64,000 nt of DNA, from positions 3,224,001 to 3,288,000 of the forward strand of contig NZ_AP024094.1 of NCBI RefSeq assembly GCF_015140455.1. Reading direction: 5' to 3'. The number at the start of each line of letters is the position of its first letter. The stretch's first letter is position 1. Below the pieces are notes generated by a model. The model saw nothing but the letters and a program-made list of their open reading frames with translations, was not told the origin of the DNA and made no database searches. Below, piece after piece: positions 19,907 through 29,408 of this stretch. The DNA comes from Jeongeupia sp. HS-3. GTDB lineage: Bacteria; Pseudomonadota; Gammaproteobacteria; Burkholderiales; Chitinibacteraceae. Both the position numbers and the translations under genes were made by a program.

Positions 19907-20026
19907 CTACTTCGGCTTTGCCAGTTGCTGTTGTAGCTTCGCCAGCTTGTCGGCCAGCTCGGCGATCTGCGCGCGATCCTTCTCGACCAGATCGAGCCCG
20001 GTCAGCCGCTTGTGGCTGCCGATCAC
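19907..20026 (-). CDS. 39-residue coiled-coil mini-ORF copied from the ValS C-terminus
   Basis: The frame begins with a GTG that overlaps the LysR stop in a GTGA arrangement, typical of translational coupling. It encodes VIGSHKRLTGLD followed by [20 protein letters not shown] and QQLAKPK. From LVEKDRAQ onward it matches the last 27 residues of the ValS in this window (22565-25399) with only three substitutions (S to A, I to L and L to P). At DNA level 19947-19992 is identical to 22605-22650 over 46 bases. In ValS this segment is part of the C-terminal coiled-coil arm that contacts tRNA. It may be a dead 3' fragment or a small expressed helical peptide; overlap with the regulator gene favours at least being translated. 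Confidence 0.6.
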   Translation of the reverse strand: MIGSHKRLTGLDLVEKDRAQIAELADKLAKLQQQLAKPK

Positions 20027-20943
20027 GGCTTGTCCTCGTAGGCAAAACCCGACGTCGCGGCCTCGCCGCGCAGCCAGTCGACAAAGGTCGCCACGGCGGG
20101 GCGGTAAGGCGGCGGCGATGGTGTGATCAGCCAGTAGGCGCCGGGCATCGGCAGCGTGGTTGGAAATACCTGCACCAGCCGGCCTGCGGCCAGATCATCG
20201 TGAACCAGTACTTCACGCGCAAGGGCGATGCCCTGACAATCAAGCACCGCCTGTATCAGCAGTCCGGAGTCGGTGAAGACCAGCCCGTTCTGCGGCTCGG
20301 GCCAATCCAGTCCGGCCTTGGCAAACCAGTGGCGCCACGGTTCGATCGATGAGCGCAGCAGTGGCCAGCGTGCCAGATCGGCCGGTTGTTGCGGCAGGCC
20401 GCCGGGCAGCTGCGGGCTGGCGACGACGACGAAGGCATCGCGCATCAGCGGTTCGCAATGGACGCCGGGCCAGCCGCCGGGGCCGACGCGCAGGCCGAGA
20501 TCAATGCCCTCGGCGACCAGATCCTCGCGCACCTGGGTCGAGCGGATCCAGATTTCGATGTCTGGATGTTGGTCGATGAAACGACCCAGGCGGGTGGTCA
20601 GCCATTTGGCGGCGAACGACGGCAGGCAGGTCAGCACCACGCGCGGCCGGCCGTGCTCCTGAGCGATGGCGGCGATGGTGTCGCCGATCTGGCACAGGCT
20701 GGCGTTGAGCGTTGCCGCCAGTCGCCGACCTTCGGCAGTCAGCTTGACGCCGCGACCGTCGCGCGCGAACAGCGCGAAGCCCAGCGTCTCTTCGAGCGCG
20801 CGGATCTGGTGGCTGACCGCGCCGTGGGTCACGAACAGTTCGTCAGCGGCGCGGCCGAAGTGGCCGTGGCGCGCCGCGGCCTCGAAAGCGCGCAACGCCG
20901 GTAGCGACGGCAGCTTGCCCGGTGATTTCAATGGCGAATCCAT
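20023..20943 (-). CDS. GcvA-like LysR-family transcriptional regulator
   Basis: This 306-residue regulator has an N-terminal winged helix-turn-helix (PALRAFEAAARHGHFGRAAD, then VTHGAVSHQIRALEETLG) of the GcvA/AmpR subgroup, followed by an effector domain. The start chosen is the ATG at 20943, directly before the MDSPLKSPGKLPSLPAL segment; the open frame extends upstream to 21414 but overlaps the divergent DUF2917 gene. Divergent LysR/DUF2917 pairs recur in betaproteobacteria, so the DUF2917 gene is the likely target. The last codon overlaps the GTG of the mini-ORF at 20026. Confidence 0.9.
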   Translation of the reverse strand: MDSPLKSPGKLPSLPALRAFEAAARHGHFGRAADELFVTHGAVSHQIRALEETLGFALFARDGRGVKLTAEGRRLAATLNASLCQIGDTIAAIAQEHGRPRVVLTCLPSFAAKWLTTRLGRFIDQHPDIEIWIRSTQVREDLVAEGIDLGLRVGPGGWPGVHCEPLMRDAFVVVASPQLPGGLPQQPADLARWPLLRSSIEPWRHWFAKAGLDWPEPQNGLVFTDSGLLIQAVLDCQGIALAREVLVHDDLAAGRLVQVFPTTLPMPGAYWLITPSPPPYRPAVATFVDWLRGEAATSGFAYEDKP

Positions 20944-21048
20944 TTCACTAATTCGGCGAGAAGTGATCGTTTGTGGCGGACGGTATTGCTGCCGAGAATG
21001 CTGGCATGACGATCGAATCGGCGCAAGCGGCGCCGGGGAAGGCACACC

Positions 21049-21324
21049 ATGCTGGGCGAACTCGAATACCGGAGACTCGGGCGCGGAGAGGTGATCCGCA
21101 TTCATGTATCGGAACTGGCCATTACGTCGGGCTTCGTCTGGGTGACCGACGACAAGGGGCAGGAGCTGTTGTTGACGGCCGGTGATCGCCTGCCCGGCGG
21201 CGACTGGCTGGTCGAAGCGCTGCAGCCGTCGCGCATCCACTGGCAGCCGCGCGGCTGGCGCATCGCGCTGCGGGATGCGATGAACCGCCTGCGCCGTCCG
21301 GCCGCCGCCGAGGCCGCGCGTTAA
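21049..21324 (+). CDS. DUF2917 family protein
   Basis: This is a 91-residue protein with the DUF2917 pattern: an opening basic/acidic segment, SGFVWVTDDKGQELLLTAGD and a final region that resolves to a single beta-rich domain. The function of the family is unknown. GGGGAAGG precedes the ATG. It is divergent from a GcvA-like LysR regulator, which probably controls it. Confidence 0.7.
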   Translation: MLGELEYRRLGRGEVIRIHVSELAITSGFVWVTDDKGQELLLTAGDRLPGGDWLVEALQPSRIHWQPRGWRIALRDAMNRLRRPAAAEAAR

Positions 21325-21394
21325 GTGGTTCACAGCGTCCGGCGCCTTGTGCTGGCACGATGCCCCCATTGCGATGCAAGGGGGAGACGGGCTT

Positions 21395-21958
21395 ATGCAA
21401 CGATCGATCATCAACGGGGTGCTGGCGCTGCTGCTGGCCGGCAGCGCGGCGCTGGCGAGTGCGCAAAGCTGGCGCGAGGGACGCCATTACTCGCCGGGCG
21501 ACGTCGTCAGCTATCAGGGAAGGCAATACCGGGCGATGCAGGGCCACGACGCGCACCGCGGGTCGAACTGGAATCCGCGCGACGCGGCATCGTTGTGGCA
21601 GCCGCTAGGCGGTCGGCACGACGACGGCCACTATCGTCCGAAACCGCATCATGACGACGGGCAGTACCGCCCGGATCCGCGCTACGACGATGGCCAGTAT
21701 CGCCCCGACCCGCGTTACGACGACGGCCGCTGGCGGCCCGACGTGCGCAACGATGACTGGCGCCGCCGTCACTGGCAGGAAAGTGGCCGCCGCCGTCCCG
21801 ACGGCTGGCGCGACGGCCACCGTTATGGCGGCGGAGACTGGGTCTGGTATCACGGCCGGGCGTACGAGGCGCGCCGGCCGGTCACCGAGGCGGAAATCCG
21901 CATGAACCCGCTGCAACTGCCGGGCTTGTGGCTCGACATCAGCGCGACGCTGCGCTGA
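21395..21958 (+). CDS. Secreted protein with two CBM5/12-like modules and four 11-residue repeats
   Basis: The protein has 187 residues. A signal peptide (MQRSIINGVLALLLAGSAAL, cleavage near residue 23) leads to a CBM5/12-like chitin-binding module (24-71: SWREGRHYSPGDVVSYQGRQ, ending SLWQPL). Four 11-residue repeats of the form (H/Y)DDG(Q/H/R)(Y/W)RPxxx span 75-118. A second, diverged CBM5/12-like module covers about 134-182 (WRDGHRYGGGDWVWYHGRAY, ending GLWLDI). No catalytic domain is present. It probably binds chitin outside the cell. GGGGAG lies 8 bases before the ATG at 21395; earlier in-frame codons lack a ribosome site. Confidence 0.8.
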   Translation: MQRSIINGVLALLLAGSAALASAQSWREGRHYSPGDVVSYQGRQYRAMQGHDAHRGSNWNPRDAASLWQPLGGRHDDGHYRPKPHHDDGQYRPDPRYDDGQYRPDPRYDDGRWRPDVRNDDWRRRHWQESGRRRPDGWRDGHRYGGGDWVWYHGRAYEARRPVTEAEIRMNPLQLPGLWLDISATLR

Positions 21959-21973
21959 CGTCGGCCATGCGGC

Positions 21974-22462
21974 TTACTGGTAGCCGTCTTCCTTGGTGTC
22001 GACGGTGATGCGCAGCAGCTTGCCGCTGGTGCCGGTGACGCCGCCGCCGACGAAGGTCAGCCGGCCTTCCTTCTTGTAGTAGGTCTCGAAGCGGTAGGCG
22101 TCCTTGCCGAAATAGAACGGCACCCAGGCCTTGCCGGTGGTGTAGGTCTTGGTATCGCTCGGGTTGCCGATCAGGTCTTCGACCTGGCGTTGCGACATGC
22201 CGATCTGCAGCTTGGCGAACTTGCTCTTCTTCGCCGGCGTGCCGACGATCTCGCCCTCGAACGTGCCGTCCTTGGACATCACCTTGCGACCGCCCGGGGT
22301 CGGCGCGTCGGCTTGCTGCTGTGCGGCCGCCTTGCCGTTGGCTCCCGTGGTCTTGCCACCGTTCGATGCGGGCGTCGACGACGCGGTGGTGCCGGACTGG
22401 TTGGCGCAGGCGGCCAGCAGCAGGGCGGTGGCAAGCAGGGCAAGGCGGGGGCGGTGAAACAT
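21974..22462 (-). CDS. BamE/SmpA-like lipoprotein
   Basis: This 162-residue lipoprotein has a lipobox LLAAC (Cys19), an Ala/Gln/Thr-rich spacer (about 20-55) and a C-terminal domain beginning KLQIGMSQRQVEDLIGNPSD, the pattern of SmpA/OmlA (BamE-like) domains. It is not BamE itself by length and spacer, and several such paralogues exist in proteobacteria. It probably sits in the outer membrane facing the periplasm. It has its own promoter region and is downstream of valS on the same strand, separated by a terminator. Confidence 0.75.
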   Translation of the reverse strand: MFHRPRLALLATALLLAACANQSGTTASSTPASNGGKTTGANGKAAAQQQADAPTPGGRKVMSKDGTFEGEIVGTPAKKSKFAKLQIGMSQRQVEDLIGNPSDTKTYTTGKAWVPFYFGKDAYRFETYYKKEGRLTFVGGGVTGTSGKLLRITVDTKEDGYQ

Positions 22463-22511
22463 CTCGGTCTCCGGAACAAAGTGGCTGCCACATTCGCGTC
22501 AGCCTGAAAAC

Positions 22512-22540
22512 AAAAACAGGCTGCAGAAGCAGCCTGTTTT
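22512..22540 (-). terminator. valS terminator
   Basis: On the - strand AAAACAGGCTGC and its complement form a hairpin with a TTCT loop and a T run, 25 bases past the valS stop. The neighbouring lipoprotein gene (start 22462) is therefore likely a separate unit. Confidence 0.85.
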
Positions 22541-22564
22541 CACATCAACAAAGCGTTACAAATC

Positions 22565-25399
22565 TTACTTGAGCTTTGCGATTTGCTGTTGAAGTTTCGA
22601 CAGTTTGTCGGCCAGCTCGGCGATCTGCGCGCGATCCTTCTCGACCAGATGCGCCGGCGCCTTGTCGATGTAGCCGGGCTTTTCGAGCTTGGCGGTCATC
22701 TTGGCGAGGCCTTCCTCGGTCTTGGCGATCTCCTTGCTCAGCCGCGCGGTTTCGGCTGCCTTGTCGACTTCGACCTTGAGCATCAGCCGCGTGGTGCCGG
22801 CGACGGCGACCGGTGCGTCATCCTCGGGCAGCTTGGCCACGACCTGGACGTCGGACAGCTTGGCTAGCGACTTCAGGTAATCACCAAAGCGCGCCAGCGA
22901 GGCGTCGCCTTCGATGAACATCGGCACCTTGGTCGACGGCGGCAGGCCCATTTCGCCGCGCAGATTGCGCGCGGCAAAGGCGATCGCCTTCAGTTCCTCG
23001 ACGTCGGCGTAGGCCGCGGCGTCGATCTTGCTTTCGTCGGCGATCGGCCATGCGGCGATCATCAGCGATTCGGTGTCCTTCTTGCCGGCGAGCGGCGCGA
23101 CGACCTGCCACAACTCTTCGGTAATGAAAGGCATGATCGGGTGCGCCATGCGCAGGATCACTTCGAGCACGCGGATCAGCGTGCGGCGGGTGGCGCGCTG
23201 TTGTGCCTCGCTACCTGTTTGCGCCGAGACCTTGGCGAGCTCGATATACCAGTCGCAATACTCGTTCCAGACGAACTCGTAGATCGCTTGTGCGGCAAGG
23301 TCGAAACGGAAGGTATCGAGTGCCAGCGTCACCGACTTCTCGGCTTCCTGCAGCTTGCCAATAATCCACTTGTCGGCGAACGAGTAATCCAGTTCGGCGC
23401 CGTCGGTCAGACCGCAATCCTTGCCTTCGACGTTCATCAGCACGAAGCGCGTGGCGTTCCACAGCTTGTTGCAGAAGTTGCGGTAACCCTCGCAACGCTT
23501 CTGGTCGAAGTTGATCGAGCGGCCCAGCGACGCCAGCGACGCGAAGGTAAAGCGCAGCGCATCGACGCCGTAGGCCGGAATGCCGTCGGGGAATTCCTTC
23601 TCGGTCTTCTTGGCGACTTGCGGCGCTTTTTCCGGCCGGCGCAGGCCGGTGGTGCGTTTTTCCAGCAGCGGTTCGAGCGCGATGCCGTCGATCAGGTCGA
23701 CCGGGTCGAGCACATTGCCTTCGGACTTGGACATCTTCTTGCCCTCGCCGTCGCGCACCAGACCGTGCACGTAGACGTGGCTGAACGGCACCTTGCCGGT
23801 GAAGTGCTTGGTCATCATGATCATCCGGGCGACCCAGAAGAAAATGATGTCGTAACCGGTGACCAGCACGCTGGACGGCAGGAAAGCCTTCAGCTCGTTG
23901 GTGTCGTTCGGCCAGCCGAGGCTGGAGAACGGCACCAAGGCCGACGAGAACCAGGTGTCGAGCACGTCGTTGTCGCGGGTCAGCGGCTTGCCACCCGATT
24001 GCTTCAGCGCCTCTTCCTCGGTGCGTGCGACGTAGACCTTGCCCTCGGCGTCGTACCACGCCGGAATCTGGTGGCCCCACCACAGCTGGCGGCTGATGCA
24101 CCAGTCCTGGATGTTCTTCAGCCACGCGTTATAGGTATTCACCCAGTCGCCCGGCACGAACTGCACTTCGCCGTTTTCGACGACTTCGAGCGCTTTTTCG
24201 GTGATGCTCTGGCCGGTTTCGTCCTGCTTGCTCATCGCCACAAACCACTGATCGGTCAGCATCGGTTCGATCACCGAACCGGTACGGTCGCCGCGCGGCA
24301 CCATCAGCTTGTGTTTCTTGGCCTCTACGAGGAAGCCGCCGGCTTCGAGGTCGGCCAGCATTGCCTTGCGTGCATCGCGGGTCGACAGGCCGGCGTAGGC
24401 GGCCGGCAGTTCGATGCCGTCGTGCGCCGAGCCGTCAAAACCGAACACCTGCGCCTGCGGCAGGATGGTCGCGGTCAGGCTCATTACGTTGATCAGCTGG
24501 GTGTCGTGGCGCTTGCCGACCTGATAGTCGTTGAAGTCGTGCGCCGGGGTGATCTTGACGAAGCCGGTGCCGAAAGCCGCATCGACGTATTCGTCGGCGA
24601 TCACCGGAATCTGCCGGCCGGTCAGCGGCAGCTCGAGCTGCTTGCCCAGCAGATGCTGGTAGCGCTCGTCTTCCGGGTTGATCGCGACGGCGACGTCGCC
24701 GAGCAGCGTTTCCGGCCGCGTCGTCGCGACGGTGACGAACTCGTCGCTACCGACGACGGGATAGTTGATGTGCCACATGTGGCCATCTTCTTCCTCGCTC
24801 ACTACCTCGAGATCGGAGACGGCGGTGCCGAGCACCGGATCCCAGTTCACCAGACGCTTGCCGCGGTAGATCAGCCCCTGCTCGAACAGGCGCACGAACA
24901 CTTCGGTCACCGTGCCCGACATCTTGTCGTCCATGGTGAAGTATTCGCGGCCCCAGTCGACCGACGCGCCCATGCGGCGCATCTGGCCGGTAATGATGTC
25001 GCCCGACTGTTTCTTCCAGTCCCAGACCTTCTCGATGAAGGCCGGGCGGCCGAGGTCGTGGCGGCTCACGCCCTGGGCATCAAGCTGGCGTTCGACGACG
25101 ATCTGCGTCGCGATGCCGGCGTGGTCGGTGCCCGGCAGCCACAGCGTGTTGTCGCCGCGCATCCGGTGGTAGCGGGTCAGGCCGTCCATGATGGTCTGGT
25201 TGAACGCATGGCCCATGTGCAGCGTGCCGGTGACGTTCGGCGGCGGCAGCTGGATGCAGAACGATGGCGCGGCCATGTCCATGCTCGGGCTGAAGTAGTT
25301 CGCGCTTTCCCAACGCGGGTACCAGCTTGCCTCGATGGCGGCGGGTTCAAAGCTTTTGGCAAGCTGTTCGAGGGCGGTGGGTTCGGTAGCAGAGCTCAT
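22565..25399 (-). CDS. valS: Valine--tRNA ligase
   Basis: The 944-residue class I aminoacyl-tRNA synthetase charges tRNA-Val. The HIGH-type motif appears as [15 protein letters not shown] and the KMSKS loop as [16 protein letters not shown]; the connective editing domain and anticodon-binding domain follow, and the C-terminus is the coiled-coil arm ending QQIAKLK. The ATG at 25399 is preferred; 25417 is a TTG. The final 46-base stretch of its arm is duplicated at 19947-19992. It is transcribed away from the yqjD-like operon. Confidence 0.98.
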   Translation of the reverse strand: MSSATEPTALEQLAKSFEPAAIEASWYPRWESANYFSPSMDMAAPSFCIQLPPPNVTGTLHMGHAFNQTIMDGLTRYHRMRGDNTLWLPGTDHAGIATQIVVERQLDAQGVSRHDLGRPAFIEKVWDWKKQSGDIITGQMRRMGASVDWGREYFTMDDKMSGTVTEVFVRLFEQGLIYRGKRLVNWDPVLGTAVSDLEVVSEEEDGHMWHINYPVVGSDEFVTVATTRPETLLGDVAVAINPEDERYQHLLGKQLELPLTGRQIPVIADEYVDAAFGTGFVKITPAHDFNDYQVGKRHDTQLINVMSLTATILPQAQVFGFDGSAHDGIELPAAYAGLSTRDARKAMLADLEAGGFLVEAKKHKLMVPRGDRTGSVIEPMLTDQWFVAMSKQDETGQSITEKALEVVENGEVQFVPGDWVNTYNAWLKNIQDWCISRQLWWGHQIPAWYDAEGKVYVARTEEEALKQSGGKPLTRDNDVLDTWFSSALVPFSSLGWPNDTNELKAFLPSSVLVTGYDIIFFWVARMIMMTKHFTGKVPFSHVYVHGLVRDGEGKKMSKSEGNVLDPVDLIDGIALEPLLEKRTTGLRRPEKAPQVAKKTEKEFPDGIPAYGVDALRFTFASLASLGRSINFDQKRCEGYRNFCNKLWNATRFVLMNVEGKDCGLTDGAELDYSFADKWIIGKLQEAEKSVTLALDTFRFDLAAQAIYEFVWNEYCDWYIELAKVSAQTGSEAQQRATRRTLIRVLEVILRMAHPIMPFITEELWQVVAPLAGKKDTESLMIAAWPIADESKIDAAAYADVEELKAIAFAARNLRGEMGLPPSTKVPMFIEGDASLARFGDYLKSLAKLSDVQVVAKLPEDDAPVAVAGTTRLMLKVEVDKAAETARLSKEIAKTEEGLAKMTAKLEKPGYIDKAPAHLVEKDRAQIAELADKLSKLQQQIAKLK

Positions 25400-25513
25400 G
25401 GGTGGGCGGCTAGGCAATCAGTTGAATTGCCGGCAATTATACAGAGTCACCGGAGTCGCTGCGGCGCGGCTTGCAGCTTGGCGTTCCGTTGGTTTTGCCG
25501 GTAATCGTACCGA

Positions 25514-25527
25514 TTGGGATTTCCCAA
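25514..25527. promoter_or_regulatory. Perfect palindrome in the valS / yqjD-like divergent region
   Basis: TTGGGATTTCCCAA is a perfect 14-base inverted repeat about 65 bases upstream of the YqjD-like start. It could be an operator or part of the promoter. No matching regulator is identified. Confidence 0.35.
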
Positions 25528-25591
25528 GGGGTAAGCCACAATGATAAAAGAGTAATTGTCTTGTTTGTCACCCCCTCAGGAGGTAATGCCC

Positions 25592-25909
25592 ATGTCCAGT
25601 AATGGTGAAGCGAAACTGAATCAGGAAGTCTTGCTCGACGATCTGCGTAATGTGCTGGCCGAAACCGAGTCGATGCTCAAGGAGGTCGCCGGCGATGGCT
25701 CGGAGCAAGGCCGCGCGCTGCGTGAAAAGATCGCTGCCAACCTGTCGACCGCCAAGCAAAAGCTCGTTGAAACCGAACGCCTCGTGGCCGACAAGGCCAA
25801 GGTCGCCGCCAAGGCCACCGACACCTATGTGCACGAGAACCCGTGGACCGCAATCGGTGCGGCCGCCGGCGTGGCCTTCGTGCTGGGTTTGCTGATCTCG
25901 CGTCGTTAA
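25592..25909 (+). CDS. YqjD/ElaB-type (DUF883) inner-membrane protein
   Basis: The protein has 105 residues: a soluble helical region with many charged residues (about 1-80) and one C-terminal membrane helix (AAAGVAFVLGLLISRR). This is the ElaB/YqjD layout, whose E. coli members are membrane-anchored and associate with ribosomes in stationary phase. The ATG at 25592 is 8 bases from AGGAGG; an ATG at 25586 is too close. It heads a three-gene operon with YqjE- and YqjK-like genes. Confidence 0.88.
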   Translation: MSSNGEAKLNQEVLLDDLRNVLAETESMLKEVAGDGSEQGRALREKIAANLSTAKQKLVETERLVADKAKVAAKATDTYVHENPWTAIGAAAGVAFVLGLLISRR

Positions 25910-25986
25910 ATCGAACCCGCCGGCTTGCCTGCAGGCCGGCGTTTCGGGCATCGTGCCCGTCCCTAATCTGAGCCCGTGTCCAATAC

Positions 25987-26376
25987 ATGAGCGAAACCGA
26001 ATCGGCTGGCAACCACGCCAGTCACCCCAATGTGCTTAAACGCTTGGCCGGTAGCGCGCTGGGTCTGCTGCATGCCCATCTGGGCATCCTGTCGATCGAA
26101 ATCGAGGAAGCGCGCGAGCGGTTGCTGAAGACGCTGGTGCTCGGCATTCTCGGCGCCGGTCTGCTGCTGCTGGCACTGCTCGCGATCACGCTCGGTGCCA
26201 TCCTGCTGGTGCCGGAGCCGTGGCGTATCTACACGGTGATTTCGCTGGTGCTGGCCTTCCTGCTGCTCGGCGCCGGCTGCCTGTGGTACGCGTGGAACGG
26301 CGTGCGTCATGCCAAGACGCCGTTCGCGCTGACAATCGAAGAGCTGCGCCGTGACAAGGAGCACTTTCTGCGATGA
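25987..26376 (+). CDS. YqjE-like phage-holin-family membrane protein
   Basis: This 129-residue protein has two adjacent membrane helices (about 47-72 and 76-98) in a holin-3-6-type domain, with an amphipathic helix before them. In proteobacteria this family accompanies YqjD and is not evidence of a prophage. It overlaps the next gene by ATGA, so the two are translationally coupled. Its role is probably membrane-related stress physiology, inferred from family position only. Confidence 0.82.
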   Translation: MSETESAGNHASHPNVLKRLAGSALGLLHAHLGILSIEIEEARERLLKTLVLGILGAGLLLLALLAITLGAILLVPEPWRIYTVISLVLAFLLLGAGCLWYAWNGVRHAKTPFALTIEELRRDKEHFLR

Positions 26377-26678
26377 GTGATCCACGTCTGTCGGGGCGCG
26401 AGGCCCGCAAACAATTGCTGCAGCTCGAAGCCGAAACGCACCGGCTGCAAATCGCCGTATGCCTGACCGAAATCCGCGCGCCGCTGGCGCAGGGCAAGCG
26501 CGGGCTGTTGTGGCTGTCGATCCTGAAAAAGCTGCAGGGCAACGCCGGCGTGCTGATACTGGCGAGCAAGCTGTTCTCGAAGAAGTATCGCGTTCGCGGC
26601 ATCGCGCAGATGCTGCCGGTGGCACTGGCCGCTTGGAAGGTGGCGCTGCTGCTGCGACGTTTGTTCAAGCGCAGTTAG
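26373..26678 (+). CDS. YqjK-like small protein
   Basis: The 101-residue protein is basic and helical, with an Arg/Leu-rich C-terminus (LLLRRLFKRS) and an amphipathic middle. Similar third genes (YqjK or related) follow YqjD and YqjE in many proteobacteria. Its start ATG overlaps the stop of the YqjE-like gene. Function unknown. Confidence 0.7.
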   Translation: MSDPRLSGREARKQLLQLEAETHRLQIAVCLTEIRAPLAQGKRGLLWLSILKKLQGNAGVLILASKLFSKKYRVRGIAQMLPVALAAWKVALLLRRLFKRS

Positions 26679-26681
26679 CAG

Positions 26682-27167
26682 GTGCGCGTGGGCGATTCAG
26701 TACTACCGGTGCGCATTCGACGGGCGATGCCGGAAGACGCCGAAGGCATTCAGGGCTTGTACGCCGAGCTGGTCGGCAGTGCCGAGATCGCTGTCCAGCC
26801 CGAGCGGATTGCGCATATTGCCGGTGATGCCAATACCGCGCTCTTTGTTGCCGAAATTCAGGCACGCATTTGCGGCACCGCCTTGGTATCCCTGTGCAAC
26901 GACGTCATGTTCAAGTCGCAACCGTTCGCGGTTGTTGAAAATGTGGTTGTCACTGCGGCCAGTCGAAGTGTCGGGGTTGGCCGTTTGCTGTTTGCCCATA
27001 TCGAGGCGTTCTGCCTGGCTGCTGACTGTTCCAAGATCATGTTGCTGAGTTCTGCTGAACGAGCGGACGCGCACCGATTTTTTGAGCGTGCCGGTTTCAC
27101 TGGGTCGACGAAACGCGGCTTCGTGAAATATCGGCGCCATTTTTCCGCGTCGCCGAATCAGCCGTAG
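26682..27167 (+). CDS. GNAT-family N-acetyltransferase
   Basis: The protein is up to 161 residues, a GNAT fold with VRIRRAMPEDAEGI at the N-terminus, the acetyl-CoA-binding region ENVVVTAASRSVGVGRLLF (where an Arg/Gln-x-x-Gly-x-Gly/Ala motif is expected) and a C-terminal RADAHRFFERAGF. The start is uncertain: GTG at 26682 or 26688, neither with a strong ribosome site. It begins 3 bases after the YqjK-like stop and may be the last gene of that operon. Substrate unknown. Confidence 0.78.
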   Translation: MRVGDSVLPVRIRRAMPEDAEGIQGLYAELVGSAEIAVQPERIAHIAGDANTALFVAEIQARICGTALVSLCNDVMFKSQPFAVVENVVVTAASRSVGVGRLLFAHIEAFCLAADCSKIMLLSSAERADAHRFFERAGFTGSTKRGFVKYRRHFSASPNQP

Positions 27168-27213
27168 CAGCGTTTTGTTGAGCTGGTGGTTAACCGGCTC
27201 TTGGAACCGAATG

Positions 27214-27243
27214 AAAAAAGCGCGGCCGAAGCCGCGCTTTTTT
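27214..27243. terminator. Bidirectional terminator between GNAT gene and ABC ATPase gene
   Basis: A six-A run, GCGCGGC, a CGAA loop, GCCGCGC and a T run make a symmetric hairpin between two convergent genes. Confidence 0.9.
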
Positions 27244-27260
27244 CATTCGGAGACGGTGAA

Positions 27261-28394
<1,134 letters not shown>

Positions 28395-28558
28395 TGGAGT
28401 TCACTCCGAATTCTTGGATCAAATAAGCGTGAGATGTCGAGTCGCCGTCGCGAGCCGGGGCAGGGCAAGGCGGCCGCAGCGCACGCAATGGGCAAGAGCC
28501 CGAAAGCCGTGCGAGCAGCGCCCACCGCAGCCATGCACCGGCGCAGCAGGCGAGGCGA

Positions 28559-29398
28559 TCATTTCACTGCGCCCGCGGTGATGCCGCGGATCAGCTGACG
28601 CGAGGCGAACACGTACATCACCAGTACAGGCAGCACGGCGAGCGAGAGCGAGGCGAGCACGGCGTTCCAGTCGGTGACGTACTGGCCGATGAACTGCTGC
28701 ACGCCGAGGGTGACGGTCTGGGTTTCTTCGCCGGGGGCGAGGATCAGCGGGAACCACAGGTCGTTCCAGATCGGCACCATCGTGAACACCGCCACGGTGG
28801 CGACCGCGGGCCGGATCAGCGGCAGGATGATCTGGAAGAAGATCTTGAATTCGCCGACGCCGTCGCAGCGCGCCGCTTCCTTCAGTTCCTTAGGCACCTG
28901 CTGGATGAACTCGCCGAGGATCATGATCGCCAGCGGCAGGCCCTGCGCCACATAAACGAGGATCAGCGCGGTCAGCGTGTTGGTCAGGTCGAGTTTGACG
29001 ATCAGTTCCAGGATCGACACGGTGCCAAGGCGGATCGGCACCATGATGCCGAAGGCCATGTAGATCGCCAGTAGCTTGCTGCCGCGGAACTTGTATTCCG
29101 ACAGCGCCCATGCCGCCATCGCGCCGAGCACCAGAATCAGCACCAGCGACACCAGCGTGACGGTGAGGCTGTTGCTGAAAAAGTGGATGAACGGCGACTT
29201 GGCGAGCACCTTCTCGAAGCCGATCAGCGACCAGGTTTCCATGGTCGGCAGCGACAAGGGCGAGTCGAAGATGCCGTCCTTGCTCTTCACCGAGTTGATG
29301 ATGACCAGAAGGATGGGGAACAGCGCCAGCAGCGTGTAGCCGCCGAGCACCAGATGGGTGAAACCGGTGCCGGCCGCGCGGGTGACTTTGTGTTTCAT
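28559..29398 (-). CDS. Carbohydrate ABC transporter permease (MalG type)
   Basis: The 279-residue inner-membrane protein has six predicted helices and the EAA loop EAARCDGVGEFKIFFQIILP that contacts the ATPase. It pairs with the MalF-type permease, from which it is separated by 10 bases. Together they form the channel of a CUT1-family sugar importer. Confidence 0.93.
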   Translation of the reverse strand: MKHKVTRAAGTGFTHLVLGGYTLLALFPILLVIINSVKSKDGIFDSPLSLPTMETWSLIGFEKVLAKSPFIHFFSNSLTVTLVSLVLILVLGAMAAWALSEYKFRGSKLLAIYMAFGIMVPIRLGTVSILELIVKLDLTNTLTALILVYVAQGLPLAIMILGEFIQQVPKELKEAARCDGVGEFKIFFQIILPLIRPAVATVAVFTMVPIWNDLWFPLILAPGEETQTVTLGVQQFIGQYVTDWNAVLASLSLAVLPVLVMYVFASRQLIRGITAGAVK

Positions 29399-29408
29399 GG
29401 CGGGCTCC

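Noticed and set aside
21640-21740. Short tandem repeats as a CRISPR array
   Set aside because: The 33-base period lies in frame inside a secreted-protein gene and encodes 11-residue repeats; there are no unique spacers.
23141-25504. 787-codon open frame on the + strand
   Set aside because: Antisense to valS, with low-complexity Val/Gly/Asp/Arg composition and no recognisable motif.
25987-26376. Phage holin as a sign of a prophage
   Set aside because: The gene is the YqjE-like member of the YqjD/YqjE/YqjK-type chromosomal operon; no other phage genes are near.
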